Origin: Pseudomonadota bacterium
GTDB lineage: Bacteria; Campylobacterota; Campylobacteria; Campylobacterales; Sulfurospirillaceae
NCBI GenBank assembly: GCA_017860615.1
Contig: JAGDMU010000003.1
Span: 1 to 64,000, forward strand
Direction of reading: 5' to 3'
DNA length: 64,000 nt
Shown piece by piece: positions 19,745 through 27,052 of the stretch (position 1 is its first letter; every line of letters starts with the position of its first letter). The notes under the pieces are model-generated. The model worked only from the letters and a program-made list of their open reading frames with translations, made no database searches and was not told the DNA's origin. The translations under genes were made by a program, and so were the position numbers.

Positions 19745-19805
19745 TATAATCTGCCTAGAAATTTCTAGTGACATTTTACGACTCAGGGGATGACATTTTG
19801 CGACT
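19745..19805 (+). promoter_or_regulatory. Promoter and operator array of the AraC-family gene
   Basis: A TATAAT -10 box (19745-19750) is followed by a perfect 14-bp palindrome CTAGAAATTTCTAG (19755-19768). Then come two copies of TGACATTTTrCGACT (19769-19783 and 19791-19805) whose starts are 22 bases apart, two helical turns. Tandem direct repeats with this spacing are typical binding sites of AraC-family proteins, so autoregulation is likely. The array overlaps both candidate start codons of the gene. Confidence 0.6.
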
Positions 19806-20814
19806 TGATGACTCAAAGCAGGCTCCTGCGGAAGCTTTTTTGTTTATTCTCTCTTTTTTGACGAAGAGCTATGTGTTTGATGCGACTGCTTTTATGCAAG
19901 AACGTGGGATGCAGATGCAAGCCTTGCAGGTCAAAGGGGCGATGATTAGGGCTTCTTATATCAATGAGCTGATTGAAGAAGCTATGAGGCTCTCAGGTGA
20001 TGCTGGGCTACTTTTTAAATTTGCCGAATCTGTCACGCCAAACAATCTAGGTGTTTTAGGTTATTTGATGTTGCATTCATCGAGCATTGAAGAGGCAATC
20101 ATCAAGCTGTGTCGGTACTATCTGCTCATTGGTAAAACACTCAAACCCATTTTTGTGGCTGAAAAAGAAGGCTATAAACTCACCCTGCTCATCCATAAAA
20201 ATGGTGAAGTAGCGCACCTTGAAAAGTACAGCGCTGAGATTCACTTAAGTGCGCTTCTCAATCTGATCAATAAAATCATCCCCCACCCTATTTTCCCAAA
20301 ACAGACAACCTTCCGACATACAAAACCTCTGCACGTCAACGCGTACAAAAAAGTGTTTGGTGAGACGATTCTCTTCGATGAGGTTGAAAATGCTCTTTTC
20401 TTTGACAAAGCACAACTAGCGATGAAAACAAGCTACGACAATCCTTATCTACTGAGTGTTTTTGAAAAAGAGGCAGAGCAAAGCTTGGGAATGAGTGTGC
20501 ATGGAAGCCTCAAAGAACACGTTTTAGGCTACATTCTCATTGCGACAGGTGAACTGGATGTCTCCTTGGAGAGTGTGGCACAGAAAATTGGAATGCACCC
20601 TAGAACATTGCAAAAAAAGCTTAAAGAAGAAGGGGTTAGTTTTGTAATGCTTGTGGGTGAAGTGCGCCAAAAATTGGCCGCGCATTACCTGCAAAAAGGA
20701 CTCGATGCTCCAACCATCGCCTCATACTTAGGCTATGCCGAGCCAAGTCCCTTTTTAAGGGCTTTTAAAAAGTGGTATGGCATGAGTCCAAAGGCATGGT
20801 TGGCTCAATCTTAA
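19768..20814 (+). CDS. AraC-family transcriptional regulator
   Basis: A 348-residue regulator. The N-terminal 200 residues resemble the arabinose-binding-like domain of the OruR/ArgR-type AraC subfamily. The C-terminal 100 hold two helix-turn-helices (LESVAQKIGMHPRTLQKKLK and APTIASYLGYAEPSPFLRAF) with the GMSPKAW ending. Start choice is uncertain. GTG at 19768 is the longest. TTG at 19798 has an AGGGGA ribosome site 7 bases upstream and would leave the first direct repeat outside the coding region. Target genes are unknown; hemJ is the divergent neighbour. Confidence 0.9.
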   Translation: MTFYDSGDDILRLDDSKQAPAEAFLFILSFLTKSYVFDATAFMQERGMQMQALQVKGAMIRASYINELIEEAMRLSGDAGLLFKFAESVTPNNLGVLGYLMLHSSSIEEAIIKLCRYYLLIGKTLKPIFVAEKEGYKLTLLIHKNGEVAHLEKYSAEIHLSALLNLINKIIPHPIFPKQTTFRHTKPLHVNAYKKVFGETILFDEVENALFFDKAQLAMKTSYDNPYLLSVFEKEAEQSLGMSVHGSLKEHVLGYILIATGELDVSLESVAQKIGMHPRTLQKKLKEEGVSFVMLVGEVRQKLAAHYLQKGLDAPTIASYLGYAEPSPFLRAFKKWYGMSPKAWLAQS

Positions 20815-21365
20815 AAAGAGGATTCGTTTTTTGACAGTTTTGCATTCATCAAACGCTGGTACTCTTTTTCCATGATGATCTCTTGTGTGCTCTCCACTCT
20901 GTCGATAAACACTTTGCCGATAAGATGGTCATATTCATGTTGGAAAAGACGTGCAAGAAAATCTCTAAAAATAACCGTTTGCTCTTTGCCCTCTCTATCG
21001 TAGTAGAGAACTTCAATGTGTGTATGCCTTGGCACACGTGCACGAATGCCTGGCAAACTCAAACAGCCCTCCCAGTCTTTGATCTGCTCTTCAGAATAAT
21101 CAATCACTTTAGGGTTTATCAATGCCATCGGTTCCATCTTTGGCGCATACGGATAGCGTGTATTTGGGTACGATGCCATAATCATAATGGCTAGAGAATG
21201 CCCTATTTGAGGCGCTGCGATGCCCACACCTTTGGATTCTAGACAGGTATAAATCATCTCGTCAATGAGCGCTTGAACTTCAGATGCCTTAATGTCGGAA
21301 ACTCTCTTGGCTACCATACGGATGATGGGAGCGCCGAGTTGGAAGATTTCTAAGTGTTGTGGCAT
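20811..21365 (-). CDS. def: Peptide deformylase
   Basis: A 184-residue enzyme with the three deformylase motifs: GVGIAAPQIG, WEGCLSLPG (metal Cys) and FQHEYDHL (two metal His and the catalytic Glu). It removes the formyl group from the N-terminal Met of new proteins. It sits apart from fmt or other translation genes and converges on the AraC gene with a 4-base overlap, so it could be a second copy. Confidence 0.95.
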   Translation of the reverse strand: MPQHLEIFQLGAPIIRMVAKRVSDIKASEVQALIDEMIYTCLESKGVGIAAPQIGHSLAIMIMASYPNTRYPYAPKMEPMALINPKVIDYSEEQIKDWEGCLSLPGIRARVPRHTHIEVLYYDREGKEQTVIFRDFLARLFQHEYDHLIGKVFIDRVESTQEIIMEKEYQRLMNAKLSKNESSF

Positions 21366-21390
21366 CGTTTACTCCTTTGAAGTAATCGTT

Positions 21391-21864
21391 TTAATGCAAT
21401 AAATCAACGATCTCATCAAGATGCAATTTAAAATGACGTGGATAATCCACGATCATCGCTTCTAAACTAATATGCTCGTTTAATGCGCTGATCCATTCGT
21501 TTTCAAGCTTTGAGCTGTCAATATTTCTGATGACATGAGCAACGTGTTTGGTGACGGCTTTAAGGAGTGTTTGCAAATCTTCCCAATCGTAGTCGTTATA
21601 TGCTTGGAGTTTTATCCAAAGGTCATTTTTACCAAGATTTGCATAATCGGGGAAGATGAGCGGGCTGTTTTGATATTGAAGGTGAATAATACGGTGTGTG
21701 TTGTTCGATGCCGAATCGCACAAATGCCCTACGATCTGTTTCACGGTACGATGCTGCATGTTGGTTTTCGTCGCAATGTCGTTGATGTTTGCGTGTTTTA
21801 AGATGCTTTCTAACTCGCCTAGTAGCTTTAGTATATCGTTGCTGATCTTCTCCAACAGTACCAT
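21391..21864 (-). CDS. DinB-superfamily protein
   Basis: A 157-residue four-helix protein resembling the DinB/YfiT fold. A His in the second helix (QIVGHLCDSASNN) and a C-terminal HFKLHLDEI pair would supply three metal ligands. Members include thiol transferases and damage-inducible hydrolases; the substrate here cannot be told. I start it at the ATG of MVLLEKI (21864), which has a perfect GGAGGG ribosome site 4 bases upstream, rather than the longer frame to 21897. Confidence 0.8.
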   Translation of the reverse strand: MVLLEKISNDILKLLGELESILKHANINDIATKTNMQHRTVKQIVGHLCDSASNNTHRIIHLQYQNSPLIFPDYANLGKNDLWIKLQAYNDYDWEDLQTLLKAVTKHVAHVIRNIDSSKLENEWISALNEHISLEAMIVDYPRHFKLHLDEIVDLLH

Positions 21865-21960
21865 TGTGCCCTCCTCTAATGTTCTTGTGGTAGGCATTAT
21901 ATACCAAAACGCTTCAAGAGAGAATAGTTTTTGCTTGCGTTTTCTTTCAGGAGGTGTGTC

Positions 21961-22938
21961 ATGAAAATTGAATCACAGAGCATCACGTATGTTATGGAGC
22001 ATGAGTTTTCGTCCGAAAAGACAGATACGTTTAATGAGGCATTAGCATCACTCTCTTCCAACGAAGCGGTAGTGCAAGAGCAGGAAACTTCAAGGCACGA
22101 GCAGATCGCTGATTGGATTAAGCAAGTCAAATGTTTGCTGATTCAGGAGTTGCTCAAGTTTTTGAGTGCTACACACAAGGGATATTCCCAAAACATCCAA
22201 GATATTTTCCAAAATAACGCTTCTTACGTCAATGAATCTTCAAGCCAATTTCAAGGGCTAAAAATCTATGAAGTCAATTATGAATCAACGTATAAAGAGG
22301 AAGAAAGCTTGTCTGTACAGACACAAGGTTGTGTGAAGACTACCGATGGCAGGAGCATACAGCTCAATCTTGAATTTAACATGCAGCGTTCTTTTTATGC
22401 CAAAACACGTTTGACTTCCACGGTGGTTGACCCTCTTGTCATCACGATGGACGGAACTTTGCCAGAGCTTACCGATACGACCTTTTCGTTTGACATCGAT
22501 TGTGATGGCAAGAGCGACCAGATCTCGCGTCTTGCGAATAACAGCGGGTTTTTAGCCCTCGATAAGAACCAAAACGGCAAGATTGATGACGGAAGCGAAC
22601 TCTTTGGTACGCAAAGTGGCAATGGCTTTAAAGATTTGAGTCAATACGATACTGATAATAACCAGTGGATCGATGAAAACGACTCGATTTATGATGGGCT
22701 ACGCATTTGGAGCAATAACGAACTGATCGGCTTGGGAGAATCGGGAATTGGAGCAATTTATCTTGGAGCACAGAGTTCGCCTTTTATGTTTAAAAATGAT
22801 GCCAACGAGTGCTTAGGCGTACTGAGTCAAAGCGGTATTTTTTTATTTGAATCGGGAAAAGTGGGGATGATTTCTCAGATTGATTTTGCGAAACAAGGTG
22901 TTCAAGAGCCGTTTGCTGAGGTTTTGGCTCAGGTCTAA
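21961..22938 (+). CDS. EF-hand-like calcium-module protein, small relative of the RTX protein
   Basis: A 325-residue protein with no signal peptide, no transmembrane helix and no RTX nonapeptides. The C-terminal half repeats the calcium module of the giant RTX protein at 2335-2740: DIDCDGKSD, LDKNQNGKIDDGSELFG, YDTDNNQWIDEND, then LRIWSNN and AIYLG. The N-terminal half is polar and helical and is not recognised. Start ATG 21961 has an AGGAGGTG ribosome site; the longer frame to 21931 is not needed. Such modules occur in many RTX proteins. Here it stands without secretion genes, so it may be cytoplasmic or use another exporter. Confidence 0.8.
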   Translation: MKIESQSITYVMEHEFSSEKTDTFNEALASLSSNEAVVQEQETSRHEQIADWIKQVKCLLIQELLKFLSATHKGYSQNIQDIFQNNASYVNESSSQFQGLKIYEVNYESTYKEEESLSVQTQGCVKTTDGRSIQLNLEFNMQRSFYAKTRLTSTVVDPLVITMDGTLPELTDTTFSFDIDCDGKSDQISRLANNSGFLALDKNQNGKIDDGSELFGTQSGNGFKDLSQYDTDNNQWIDENDSIYDGLRIWSNNELIGLGESGIGAIYLGAQSSPFMFKNDANECLGVLSQSGIFLFESGKVGMISQIDFAKQGVQEPFAEVLAQV

Positions 22939-22954
22939 AGCTTCTTCGACATCG

Positions 22955-23036
22955 CGGTTGTGTGGGCATGGTGTGTACCGTGAACCACCCCGCCTTTGTC
23001 GTTGACTCCCAAATCACCTCAAAACTTTACGACTCT
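22955..23036 (-). pseudogene. Remnant of a second DUF3465 gene
   Basis: This segment aligns with 24584-24668, inside the intact DUF3465 gene, in the same orientation and at most positions. Read on the minus strand it gives VKF-stop-GDL..NDKGGVVHGTHH, against VKFCGDLETNDKGGVVHWTH in the intact gene. The Cys codon is now TGA, and one base is missing after THH. The stop codon of the neighbouring pseudouridine synthase lies inside the remnant. Confidence 0.8.
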
Positions 23037-23629
23037 TTCCTGCTGGGTAGTTTGATGACATGCTGTAACAGCTCTTTTTCTTCTTCACAGCTTAGAAAAC
23101 GCCACTCACCGCTTGGTATGTCAAGGTTAAAACTCCCGATGCTCACGCGGCTTAGCTCCAAAACCTTTAAAGGAGTACCAAATTTTGGGTCTTTCAGTGC
23201 TCCAAAAAGACGGCGAATGTGTCGGTTTTTGCCCTCATCTATCTTTACGCGAAGCTTTGTTTTTGCCCCACCCGTGCTTATCTTCTCAACCTCTAGTGCT
23301 TGAAGCAACCCCACAGGGCTTTGTACCCCTTTTAACGCTTCTTGGATGTGTTCATCCGTGACATGCCCTCGCACCCAAATCTCATAGACCTTGATGCACT
23401 TTTTAGGGGTAGTCAATGCGTGGTTTAGTTTGCTGTTTGTGGTGAAGAGCAAAAGCCCTTTTGACTCCAAATCAAGCCGACCGATGGGCATCCAACCATC
23501 AGTATATGCCCATTCAGGTAAAAGCTCATAAACGGTTTTTCTCCCAAGGTCATCCGAACGGGTTACCACATAGCCTTTAGGTTTGTTGAGGACGAGTAGC
23601 TCCTTAGAATTATTTGGTATTTCATTCAT
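23027..23629 (-). CDS. 23S rRNA pseudouridine synthase, RluE/RsuA family
   Basis: A 200-residue enzyme with no S4 domain, as in RluE. Motifs seen: LVLNKPKGY (motif I), GRLDLESKGLLLFT with the catalytic Asp (motif II), and EGKNRHIRRLF (motif III). It isomerises a uridine in rRNA; the exact position needs phylogeny. Its last codons and stop lie within the DUF3465 remnant, so the C-terminal tail may have been altered by the rearrangement. Confidence 0.9.
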   Translation of the reverse strand: MNEIPNNSKELLVLNKPKGYVVTRSDDLGRKTVYELLPEWAYTDGWMPIGRLDLESKGLLLFTTNSKLNHALTTPKKCIKVYEIWVRGHVTDEHIQEALKGVQSPVGLLQALEVEKISTGGAKTKLRVKIDEGKNRHIRRLFGALKDPKFGTPLKVLELSRVSIGSFNLDIPSGEWRFLSCEEEKELLQHVIKLPSRKES

Positions 23630-23753
23630 TCTGTGGATTCCTTGTGGTTACGAGAATTTTTTAATGTTACCTACAATATGTGTTTGAGTTTTTTATTTTA
23701 AAAAGTTAAAAGTATGTTTCCGACCTTTATTTATGAAAGTTTAAACTCTATTC

Positions 23754-24500
23754 TCAACATTGGAATTTTTCTTCAAATTCTAATATTACTCCATGTATAG
23801 TAGAAGCAGGAATCGCAGTAATTGTATTGTTCCCTCCCAATATTGCCATTCCCATTAAAATATATTCATTTTTGGCTGTATTGAATTGAACAACGGGACC
23901 ACCGCTAAATCCATTCAAGTCCATAATTCCTGAATTATGCTTATATACTATTAATAAGTCATTAACTTTCATACCTGCAATTTCCAATGGAGCTATTGCT
24001 CGTTGATATTCTACAATATCATTATTATTGCTTTTAAATTTTTTTGGGAACCCTATCAAAAAACCTTTATCTTCGGTGGAAAAATCTGGAAATTGATAAG
24101 ATAAACAATTTTCTTTATTTGGGAAGTTATCAGATATACGAAATATACATAACTCATATATACATGTATGTTCTTCTGAAACCTTAATAGGAATATATTC
24201 TAATTTAATAACATTCTCTTTATTAAAATCATACACTCTTGTACAATTATAAGTTTTTTCATAGTCCTTCAGAATATAACAATTTTTCATTTGATTGACA
24301 ATACTTTCATCATCTTGCTTATCAAAATTATGTTTAGCTGTGATTAGATAAAAATTTTTATCTGTTTTAAATAAAAATGACGTACCTCTTCCTCCTACGA
24401 AATAATCGTTTGGATTATCTTCATAACAGTACTCGTTTTTTATCCAAAACATTAAAGGATGAACAGAATTAATTGCTTTACTTTTTTTTAATCTTTCCAT
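23754..24500 (-). CDS. Trypsin-like fold protein, possible serine peptidase
   Basis: A 248-residue protein with the His box FYLITAKHNF (compare TAAHC) and the nucleophile box LNGFSGGPVVQF (compare GDSGGP). The residue expected to be Asp falls in CIYELCIFRI, where a Glu rather than an Asp is seen, so catalysis is uncertain. No signal peptide; it is probably cytoplasmic. The gene is much more AT-rich than its neighbours, with many AAT, ATA and TTA codons, which suggests recent transfer. Trypsin-like cytoplasmic proteins of this kind occur in defence or stress loci, but no partner gene is seen here. Confidence 0.65.
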   Translation of the reverse strand: MERLKKSKAINSVHPLMFWIKNEYCYEDNPNDYFVGGRGTSFLFKTDKNFYLITAKHNFDKQDDESIVNQMKNCYILKDYEKTYNCTRVYDFNKENVIKLEYIPIKVSEEHTCIYELCIFRISDNFPNKENCLSYQFPDFSTEDKGFLIGFPKKFKSNNNDIVEYQRAIAPLEIAGMKVNDLLIVYKHNSGIMDLNGFSGGPVVQFNTAKNEYILMGMAILGGNNTITAIPASTIHGVILEFEEKFQC

Positions 24501-24536
24501 ATTAATTTCCTAGTTAGATAATTGTAAAAGTACATT

Positions 24537-24875
24537 TTACTCATATTTTTGCCCATTATATTCCAAGAAACCAGCAACGTGCTTATTGTGTGGGTCACGG
24601 TGTGTCCAGTGAACGACACCACCTTTATCGTTGGTTTCCAAATCACCGCAAAACTTCACCACTCCACCCTCTTGCAACGTCGTCACTTTGGGTGCAAGGT
24701 CTATATTGTGTGCGATGAGCAGCGTTTTTCCTGATGCTAATTTGACGATGAAGCGTTGATGGCGGTTGCCGACGTTATCATCGCTGAGCAGTTTAATGAC
24801 TTTTCCAGAATCACACAATGGCGTACCCGCAAAAACATTTAAACTCAAAAGCACCACTAAAACTAATTTTTTCAT
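24537..24875 (-). CDS. DUF3465 secreted protein
   Basis: A 112-residue protein with signal peptide MKKLVLVVLLSLNVFAG. It matches the DUF3465 pattern: RHQRFIVKLASGKTLLIAHN, then VKFCGDLETNDKGGVVHWTH and a C-terminal GFLEYNGQKYE. The pattern resembles OB-fold, nuclease-like small periplasmic proteins, but no catalytic function is established. I start at ATG 24875, which has an AAGGAAG ribosome site; the longer frame lacks support. A decayed copy lies at 22955-23036. Confidence 0.85.
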   Translation of the reverse strand: MKKLVLVVLLSLNVFAGTPLCDSGKVIKLLSDDNVGNRHQRFIVKLASGKTLLIAHNIDLAPKVTTLQEGGVVKFCGDLETNDKGGVVHWTHRDPHNKHVAGFLEYNGQKYE

Positions 24876-24891
24876 TATGAAAACTTCCTTT

Positions 24892-25404
24892 TTAATTTTT
24901 AAGTATATGCCCAAAGCGTTTGAAATAATACACCGTTGCATACTCTACAAAAAACGTTTTGACAGCAGTTGCGTTGATGATGGCATCGCATTCTCCCACA
25001 TAGACTTCGATGTGTATGCCTCGTTCTTTAAGAGCTTGTAAATGCGCTTCATCCCATGTGTAGTGTAAAAGTTCACTTAGCTCATTCAAACTTCCTTGCT
25101 TGAAATAAGGCTGCATATCCAAAGAAGAAGGATACGCAATATTTTGCATAAAATTTTGTGTATAAGTTTCGCTATTTTTAGAAAATGAGAGGGTTTGAAG
25201 CTTTTTAAACTTGGCATCTTTGTCGTGGAAAAAAGCAGGTGAAAAGAGTTGGAGCGTGTCGATGCGCTCATGATGCGCAAGGGCGTATTTTAGGGCTTTG
25301 ATGGCGCCATAACTAAACCCAGCGATGCTAAAGTCACTTGGGTTTAGATAGGACGTGAAGAGCTCTTGCTCATTGGCAAGGCAAAAACCACTAAAGAACT
25401 TCAT
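24892..25404 (-). CDS. bioV: Alpha/beta hydrolase, probable BioV-type pimeloyl-ACP methyl esterase
   Basis: A 170-residue hydrolase with nucleophile elbow GFSYGAIKA, an acidic residue in VGECDAI and the catalytic His in RFGHILK. The size and the MKFFSGF start match BioV, the Helicobacter/Campylobacterota enzyme that removes the methyl ester from pimeloyl-ACP in biotin synthesis. No other bio gene is in the window. The ATG at 25404 is used; it overlaps the end of the ftsH-like gene. Confidence 0.75.
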   Translation of the reverse strand: MKFFSGFCLANEQELFTSYLNPSDFSIAGFSYGAIKALKYALAHHERIDTLQLFSPAFFHDKDAKFKKLQTLSFSKNSETYTQNFMQNIAYPSSLDMQPYFKQGSLNELSELLHYTWDEAHLQALKERGIHIEVYVGECDAIINATAVKTFFVEYATVYYFKRFGHILKN

Positions 25405-27052
25405 CAATGATGGCTTTTAAGCGCACTTTAGAGATGCTCTCTACGGTATAGAGTTCGTCAGAGACTTTTGCTAAAACGGTATTCATCCCTTCTAAAAAAT
25501 GCTCTAGTTCTTTGTGGGCATTCTCTAAAATAAGCAGTATATCGCTCTCATACGGTATGAGTTTTTCTCCCATGCCATAGACTTCAACCATCTCTTTGGC
25601 GATTGCAGTTGCACGGCTAAGGTCTTCTGTGGCATTGGTAAACTTTTCATTGTAAGCGAGTTTGGTTGCGACCATGCCTGCAAGATAGACTTTGATTTTA
25701 GAGAGCATTTGGGTTTTAGACTCGATTTCTCTGTCCATGTCTTTAAGACGGTCATTGACGATGGTGATTTTGTCGAAGTCTATCTCAAACCAGTACGCAC
25801 ACAGCGCTTTGGCGGCTTGGTAGAGCGCTTGGATTTTCTTCTCTTCATCGGAGAAGCTGAGTACTTTTTTCTTACCCATCAATACTTTTTGGCGCACGGC
25901 TACAAAGTCACTCAGTTCGAGTATAGTTGAGCCACGGCGAAGTGCATTGATGGCGGCTTCATTCACAAAGGTTGCCAGCGCAGCACCGCTAAAGCCAACA
26001 CTCATGTTCGCAAGCTCATTTAAGTCCACTTCGGTAGGCTTGTTGCGCATATACGTTTTTAAAATTTCCAAGCGATCATTTTTATCGGGAAGTGGAATGA
26101 AAATACGTCTATCAAAACGCCCTGAGCGAAGCAATGCTTCGTCGATGATGTCGATTTTATTGGTCGCGGCGATGACGATGACACCACTGCTGTCTTCAAA
26201 ACCGTCCATTTCAGTGAGGAGTTGGTTTAACGTTGATTCGCGCTCATCGTTGCGCATACCGCCACGCGCGCGCCCTACAGCGTCAATTTCGTCGATAAAG
26301 ATGATGGAAGGTGCGTGAGCCTTCGCTTGAGAGAAAAGCTCCTTAACCCTCTTTGCGCCCATACCGACATAAATCTGCACAAACGTTGCGCCACTTTGAT
26401 AGAAGAAAGGCACACTCGCCTCGCCTGCTACGGCTTTAGCGATCATCGTTTTACCGACACCTGGAGGGCCTACTAAAAGGACACCTTTAGGAAGGGTTAT
26501 GCCATAGCGTTTGTAACGTGCAGGATTTTTGAGAAAATCTACGATCTCTTCAAGCTCTTCTTTGACATCTTTGATGCCTGCAACATCTCTAAAACTCACT
26601 TGTGCACGAACAGGACGAATGATGCTACTCATAAAAGGATCGTAACTTGCGTAAGCTTTTTGGTTGCTGTCTTGCTCTTTTTTAGCATCCTCTGCACGTT
26701 TTTTACGCGCATAAATGAGCAGTGCAAAGAGTAAACTACCAAGCATTCCTAAGACAATGAGGTCTTCAAAAAAAGGATTGGATTTTTTGACTTCGATAGG
26801 CACTTTTTTAAGAAGATCCCCGATGTCAATGCCATCTTTAATGATGACAAACTCATCATTAAGTCCATAAAGCCATACTTCGTTCTCTTCAACTTTCGCT
26901 TTTTTAATCCCACCACTTTCTAAAAGCGCATGGTAGGTAGGTAAGTCGATAATTTTGGCAGAATCACGCACATACCCAAAAGCAAGTAAAACAACAAAAA
27001 TGCTCAGCGCCATTAAAGAGAGCATCAGTTTTTGGGATTTAAAAATGTGCAT
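25391..27052 (-). CDS. FtsH-like membrane AAA ATPase lacking the zinc protease motif
   Basis: A 553-residue FtsH paralogue. Two N-terminal membrane helices (about residues 5-25 and 95-115) flank a small periplasmic domain. The AAA module is intact: Walker A GPPGVGKT, Walker B IIFIDEIDAVG, the pore loop near FVQIYVGMGAKR, and the second region of homology ending SGRFDRR. Where FtsH has the HEAGH zinc site, this protein reads ALYQAAKALCAYW, so both His and the Glu are gone and it cannot be a metalloprotease. ATG 27052, with an AGGAGG ribosome site inside the end of mtaB, is the start. H. pylori HP0286 sits in the same context. Likely an unfoldase or adaptor, possibly hetero-oligomerising with true FtsH. 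Confidence 0.92.
   Translation of the reverse strand: MHIFKSQKLMLSLMALSIFVVLLAFGYVRDSAKIIDLPTYHALLESGGIKKAKVEENEVWLYGLNDEFVIIKDGIDIGDLLKKVPIEVKKSNPFFEDLIVLGMLGSLLFALLIYARKKRAEDAKKEQDSNQKAYASYDPFMSSIIRPVRAQVSFRDVAGIKDVKEELEEIVDFLKNPARYKRYGITLPKGVLLVGPPGVGKTMIAKAVAGEASVPFFYQSGATFVQIYVGMGAKRVKELFSQAKAHAPSIIFIDEIDAVGRARGGMRNDERESTLNQLLTEMDGFEDSSGVIVIAATNKIDIIDEALLRSGRFDRRIFIPLPDKNDRLEILKTYMRNKPTEVDLNELANMSVGFSGAALATFVNEAAINALRRGSTILELSDFVAVRQKVLMGKKKVLSFSDEEKKIQALYQAAKALCAYWFEIDFDKITIVNDRLKDMDREIESKTQMLSKIKVYLAGMVATKLAYNEKFTNATEDLSRATAIAKEMVEVYGMGEKLIPYESDILLILENAHKELEHFLEGMNTVLAKVSDELYTVESISKVRLKAIIDEVL

Noticed and set aside
22790..23303. Open frames overlapping the EF-hand-like gene end and the DUF3465 remnant on both strands
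   Set aside because: They are shadows in other frames; only the minus-strand frame that aligns to the intact DUF3465 gene is meaningful, and it is broken.
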